A DNA stretch of 64,000 bases, taken from DASZVB01 sp035545855 (GTDB lineage Bacteria; Myxococcota_A; Polyangia; Polyangiales; Polyangiaceae). The first letter of the stretch is position 1; every line of letters begins with the position of its first letter. This document shows positions 62,484 through 64,000 of this stretch, piece after piece. Where the stretch lies: assembly GCA_035545855.1 (NCBI GenBank), contig DASZXK010000108.1, forward strand, positions 53,487-117,486. The letters are read 5' to 3'. Below the pieces are notes generated by a model, which had not been told where the DNA came from, searched no databases, and saw only the letters and a program-made list of their open reading frames with translations. The translations under genes were made by a program, and so were the position numbers.

Positions 62484-63130
62484 CCGCGCGCCGGCGCCGG
62501 ATCGCCGTCCGGGACCAGCGAGCGTCGGAGTTCAGCGCGGTTCTTCTCCGTCTCTGTGACGCGGCCTCGGCGATCGGCGCGGCGCTCGTGGACGCGGAGG
62601 GGGAAACCGTCGACTACGCGGGCGCCATCGATCCGTTCGACATCAAGGTCGCGGCCGCGGAGTGGGTCATCATCCTCGCCATGCTTCGCGAGGCGAAGTC
62701 GGTGCTCTTCCGCGGCACGGAAGAGATCCTCCTCCGCGGCACCAAGAAGAGCTTCTTCATCCAGCCCCTCGTGGACGGATATGCAGTGGTCGTCCAGCTC
62801 TCACCGCACGCTTTCTCGGTCTCGCGCCGGGCGGTTCACGAAGCGATTCGCGACCTCTGTCGCGAGGCGGGATTTTCCCTTCCGCCCACGCTGCTCCGCG
62901 ACCGCGAGCTCTGGCGCCGCGTGGACATCCGCACCGAAGCCGGCGCTCGCCGCCCGAGCGCCATCTGGGTCGCGGGAGGCTGGACGGCGCTCGAGGTGCT
63001 CGGCCGCTTCACCCAGGGCCTGGACCGCGGAGACGTCGGGTTCCGCGCCCGCCTCCCGACCGGTGCCGAAGTGAACCTGGTCCGAGAACGGCTCGGACGG
63101 TGGTACACGGACACGGACATCGCGCACTAG
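62480..63130 (+). CDS. Roadblock/LC7-like domain protein
   Basis: A 216-residue protein. The first half (about 20-125) has the Roadblock/LC7 pattern: LLRLCDAASAIGAALVDAEGETVDYAG, then FIQPLVDGYAVVVQLSPHAFSVS and a long helix. In myxobacteria such proteins (MglB and relatives) regulate small GTPases, but no GTPase gene is in the window. The second half is unlike known families: WVAGGWTALEVLGRFTQGL and a basic end. Its start overlaps the PPIase stop by four bases. The gene ends before the long rRNA control region. Confidence 0.7.
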   Translation: MTARRRRIAVRDQRASEFSAVLLRLCDAASAIGAALVDAEGETVDYAGAIDPFDIKVAAAEWVIILAMLREAKSVLFRGTEEILLRGTKKSFFIQPLVDGYAVVVQLSPHAFSVSRRAVHEAIRDLCREAGFSLPPTLLRDRELWRRVDIRTEAGARRPSAIWVAGGWTALEVLGRFTQGLDRGDVGFRARLPTGAEVNLVRERLGRWYTDTDIAH

Positions 63131-63140
63131 CACTCGGGGC

Positions 63141-63163
63141 GGGTCTTGCTCGGGGCCGAGCCC
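63141..63163 (+). terminator. Hairpin after the roadblock-like gene
   Basis: GCTCGG (63148-63153) and CCGAGC (63156-63161), with flanking GGG and CCC, form a strong stem ten bases after the stop. There is no clear T-tract. Confidence 0.42.
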
Positions 63164-63187
63164 TCCTGTGGTGCTCGGGTGGTGCTC

Positions 63188-63476
63188 GGGGCTCCGCCCT
63201 GTGGTCCCTGGGCTCCGCCGCGCGGTCCCGGGAGTCCGCCCTGCCGCCCCGCGTGAGCGGGCGAGCGGGCGAGCGGGCTCCGCCGCGCGGTCCTGGGACT
63301 CCGCCCTGCCGCCCTGCCGCCCCGGGCGGGCGGGCGAGCGGGCCTTGCTCGCTTGCCGCGAATCGGCGGGCTTTGCTCGCTTTGGTTTGTATACAAACTA
63401 TCCAGCGCGGAGATACCCCCCTCCGTCCACCCTGTGCCGCCCGCCGAGCGGGCTCCGCCCCGCGGTCCGTCGGAGT
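63188..63476. repeat. GC-rich imperfect repeats in the rRNA upstream region
   Basis: Four related modules begin with GGCTCCGCC: near 63189-63210, 63210-63250, 63275-63314 and 63450-63476. The second and third match over about 40 bases with only two or three differences (GGGCTCCGCCGCGCGGTCC then ...GTCCGCCCTGCCGCCC). Between them are runs such as GCGAGCGGGCGAGCGGG. No coding potential is convincing. Spacer repeats may vary between rRNA operons. Confidence 0.75.
63385..63398. promoter_or_regulatory. 14-bp A/T-rich palindrome
   Basis: GTTTGTATACAAAC is a perfect palindrome in the middle of the GC-rich spacer, about 250 bases ahead of the rRNA promoter. The contrast in base composition and perfect symmetry suggest a protein-binding site for a GntR-like or similar dimer. 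No neighbouring regulator gene is present. Confidence 0.4.
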
Positions 63477-63622
63477 GGGCGCGGGGCGTGTCGCGAGCAC
63501 TCGCGGAAACGGCTCGGAAGCGCCCCGGATCGCCCGTCAGTTGGGCCGGGAGCTGCGCCGGCGTTCAGGTCCAGTTCCCGGATAACCCGCAAGATATCAA
63601 CAGGTTAAGCTCGGTTTGGGGG

Positions 63623-63675
63623 CTCGAAAAAAGTTTAAAAAGAACGTTGACAGAGGGGGGGTTGCCGCCTAGTTT
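63623..63675 (+). promoter_or_regulatory. rRNA promoter with upstream A-tract
   Basis: TTGACA (63647-63652), a 17-base spacer and TAGTTT (63670-63675) make a near-consensus housekeeping promoter. A run of A/T tracts (63625-63644: TCGAAAAAAG and TTTAAAAAG) lies directly upstream like an UP element. The spacer holds a run of seven Gs. A start site near 63683 would give a leader of about 190 bases before 16S. Confidence 0.82.
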
Positions 63676-63707
63676 CCCCGTCCCCGCCGGGAACTGAGTT
63701 TCCCCTC

Positions 63708-63722
63708 GGTCCTTGAAAACTG
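63708..63722 (+). promoter_or_regulatory. boxA-like element in the rRNA leader
   Basis: GGTCCTTGAAAACTG resembles the antitermination boxA (consensus near GCTCTTTGAAAA), placed about 30 bases after the expected transcription start. NusB, encoded in this window, is the factor that would bind it. The region from 63723 to 63872 holds a GCGGG/CCCGC hairpin near 63751-63761 and a leader stem (CCGG..CCGG at 63841-63852) before 16S; no gene is seen. Confidence 0.5.
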
Positions 63723-63872
63723 AGCGCTACGAAAACCTGCGAAATATATCGCGGGTCCCGCGACGCGCCCGTCCCTAGAACCGCAACCCGCGGTCAGGCA
63801 GACGGAGCGACGTCGAACGTGAAAAAAAATAGGCGGCAGACCGGTTTACCGGCCTGCTGGCCGACAGGATTT

Positions 63873-64000
63873 TAACTGGAGAGTTTGATCCTGGCTCAGA
63901 ACGAACGTTAGCGGCGCGCCTAACACATGCAAGTCGAGCGAGAAAGGGCTTCGGCCCCGGTACAGCGGCGCACGGGTGAGTAACACGTAGGTAATCTACC
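63873..64000 (+). rRNA. rrs: 16S ribosomal RNA, 5' part
   Basis: The window ends inside the small-subunit rRNA gene. The 5' end shows the universal AGAGTTTGATCCTGGCTCAG at about 63880, followed by GAACG...CCTAACACATGCAAGTCGAGCG and CGGCGCACGGGTGAGTAACACG. By alignment with E. coli position 1 the mature RNA should start at about 63873. The segment AAAGGGCTTCGGCCC is the first helix, with a short form typical of Myxococcota. About 128 bases are present; the rest is beyond the window. It is probably the first gene of an rRNA operon, driven by the promoter 200 bases upstream. Confidence 0.96.

Noticed and set aside
63560..63610. DnaA-box-like sequences near GATATCAACAGG and GGTTATCC
   Set aside because: Only partial matches to the DnaA consensus, no cluster of boxes, and no dnaA or dnaN gene nearby.

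Overview
The window is very GC-rich and gene-dense. It ends inside a 16S rRNA gene whose 5' end reads like that of a myxobacterium. Lipoproteins with Gly-Ala-Ser repeats, CGNG...CD cysteine repeats, a eukaryote-like Ser/Thr kinase and a TIGR02265-like protein point the same way, so I infer a Polyangiales-type myxobacterium (Myxococcota). About 56 protein genes cover nearly everything. GTG starts, ATGA/GTGA overlaps and tight operons are common. I see no phage, transposase, CRISPR array or tRNA; the content is mostly housekeeping plus lineage-specific envelope genes.

Layout. 0-4.4 kb: AraC regulator, GFA enzyme, YkgJ cysteine-cluster protein, and a LytS/LytTR two-component pair. 4.6-11 kb: a GT-C-like membrane protein, then a MacA-MacB-TolC export operon (adaptor, ATPase, permease, outer-membrane channel). 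11-16.9 kb: a 1210-residue fusion of a YyaL/DUF255 thioredoxin-fold protein with an aldo/keto reductase, argC, and a PhzF-family protein. 17-25.2 kb: TerB-like protein, UDP-glucose dehydrogenase, inositol-phosphatase family enzyme, repeat lipoprotein, PilZ-like protein, ArsA/GET3-type ATPase, glutamine-dependent NAD synthase, lipoprotein. 25.2-33.2 kb: a minus-strand operon of outer-membrane protein, FecR lipoprotein and Ser/Thr kinase, then a zinc-ribbon/beta-helix protein and a Cys-rich lipoprotein.

33.2-36.6 kb: riboflavin operon ribE-ribBA-ribH-nusB plus a stand-alone M17 N-terminal domain. The GTP cyclohydrolase II half of RibBA has lost its zinc cysteines. 36.7-47.6 kb: lipoprotein, alanine racemase, SDR, ABC1 kinase-like protein, paired hotdog thioesterases, a double-ACT protein, a lineage-specific protein, acyltransferase, EttA and SerB. 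47.6-58 kb: small protein, FadL-type porin with a lipoprotein, SDRs, the radical SAM/DUF2344 protein, a GntR regulator with a palindrome over its start codon, and fructose-bisphosphatase with a repeat-rich envelope protein.

58-63.1 kb: class I aldolase (divergent from fbp, giving two adjacent gluconeogenic steps), leucyl aminopeptidase, and a cassette of two membrane proteins, a parvulin-like lipoprotein and a roadblock-like protein. 63.1-63.9 kb is the only long gene-free stretch: GC-rich repeats, a 14-bp palindrome, a near-consensus rRNA promoter with an upstream A-tract, and a boxA-like leader before the 16S rRNA gene.
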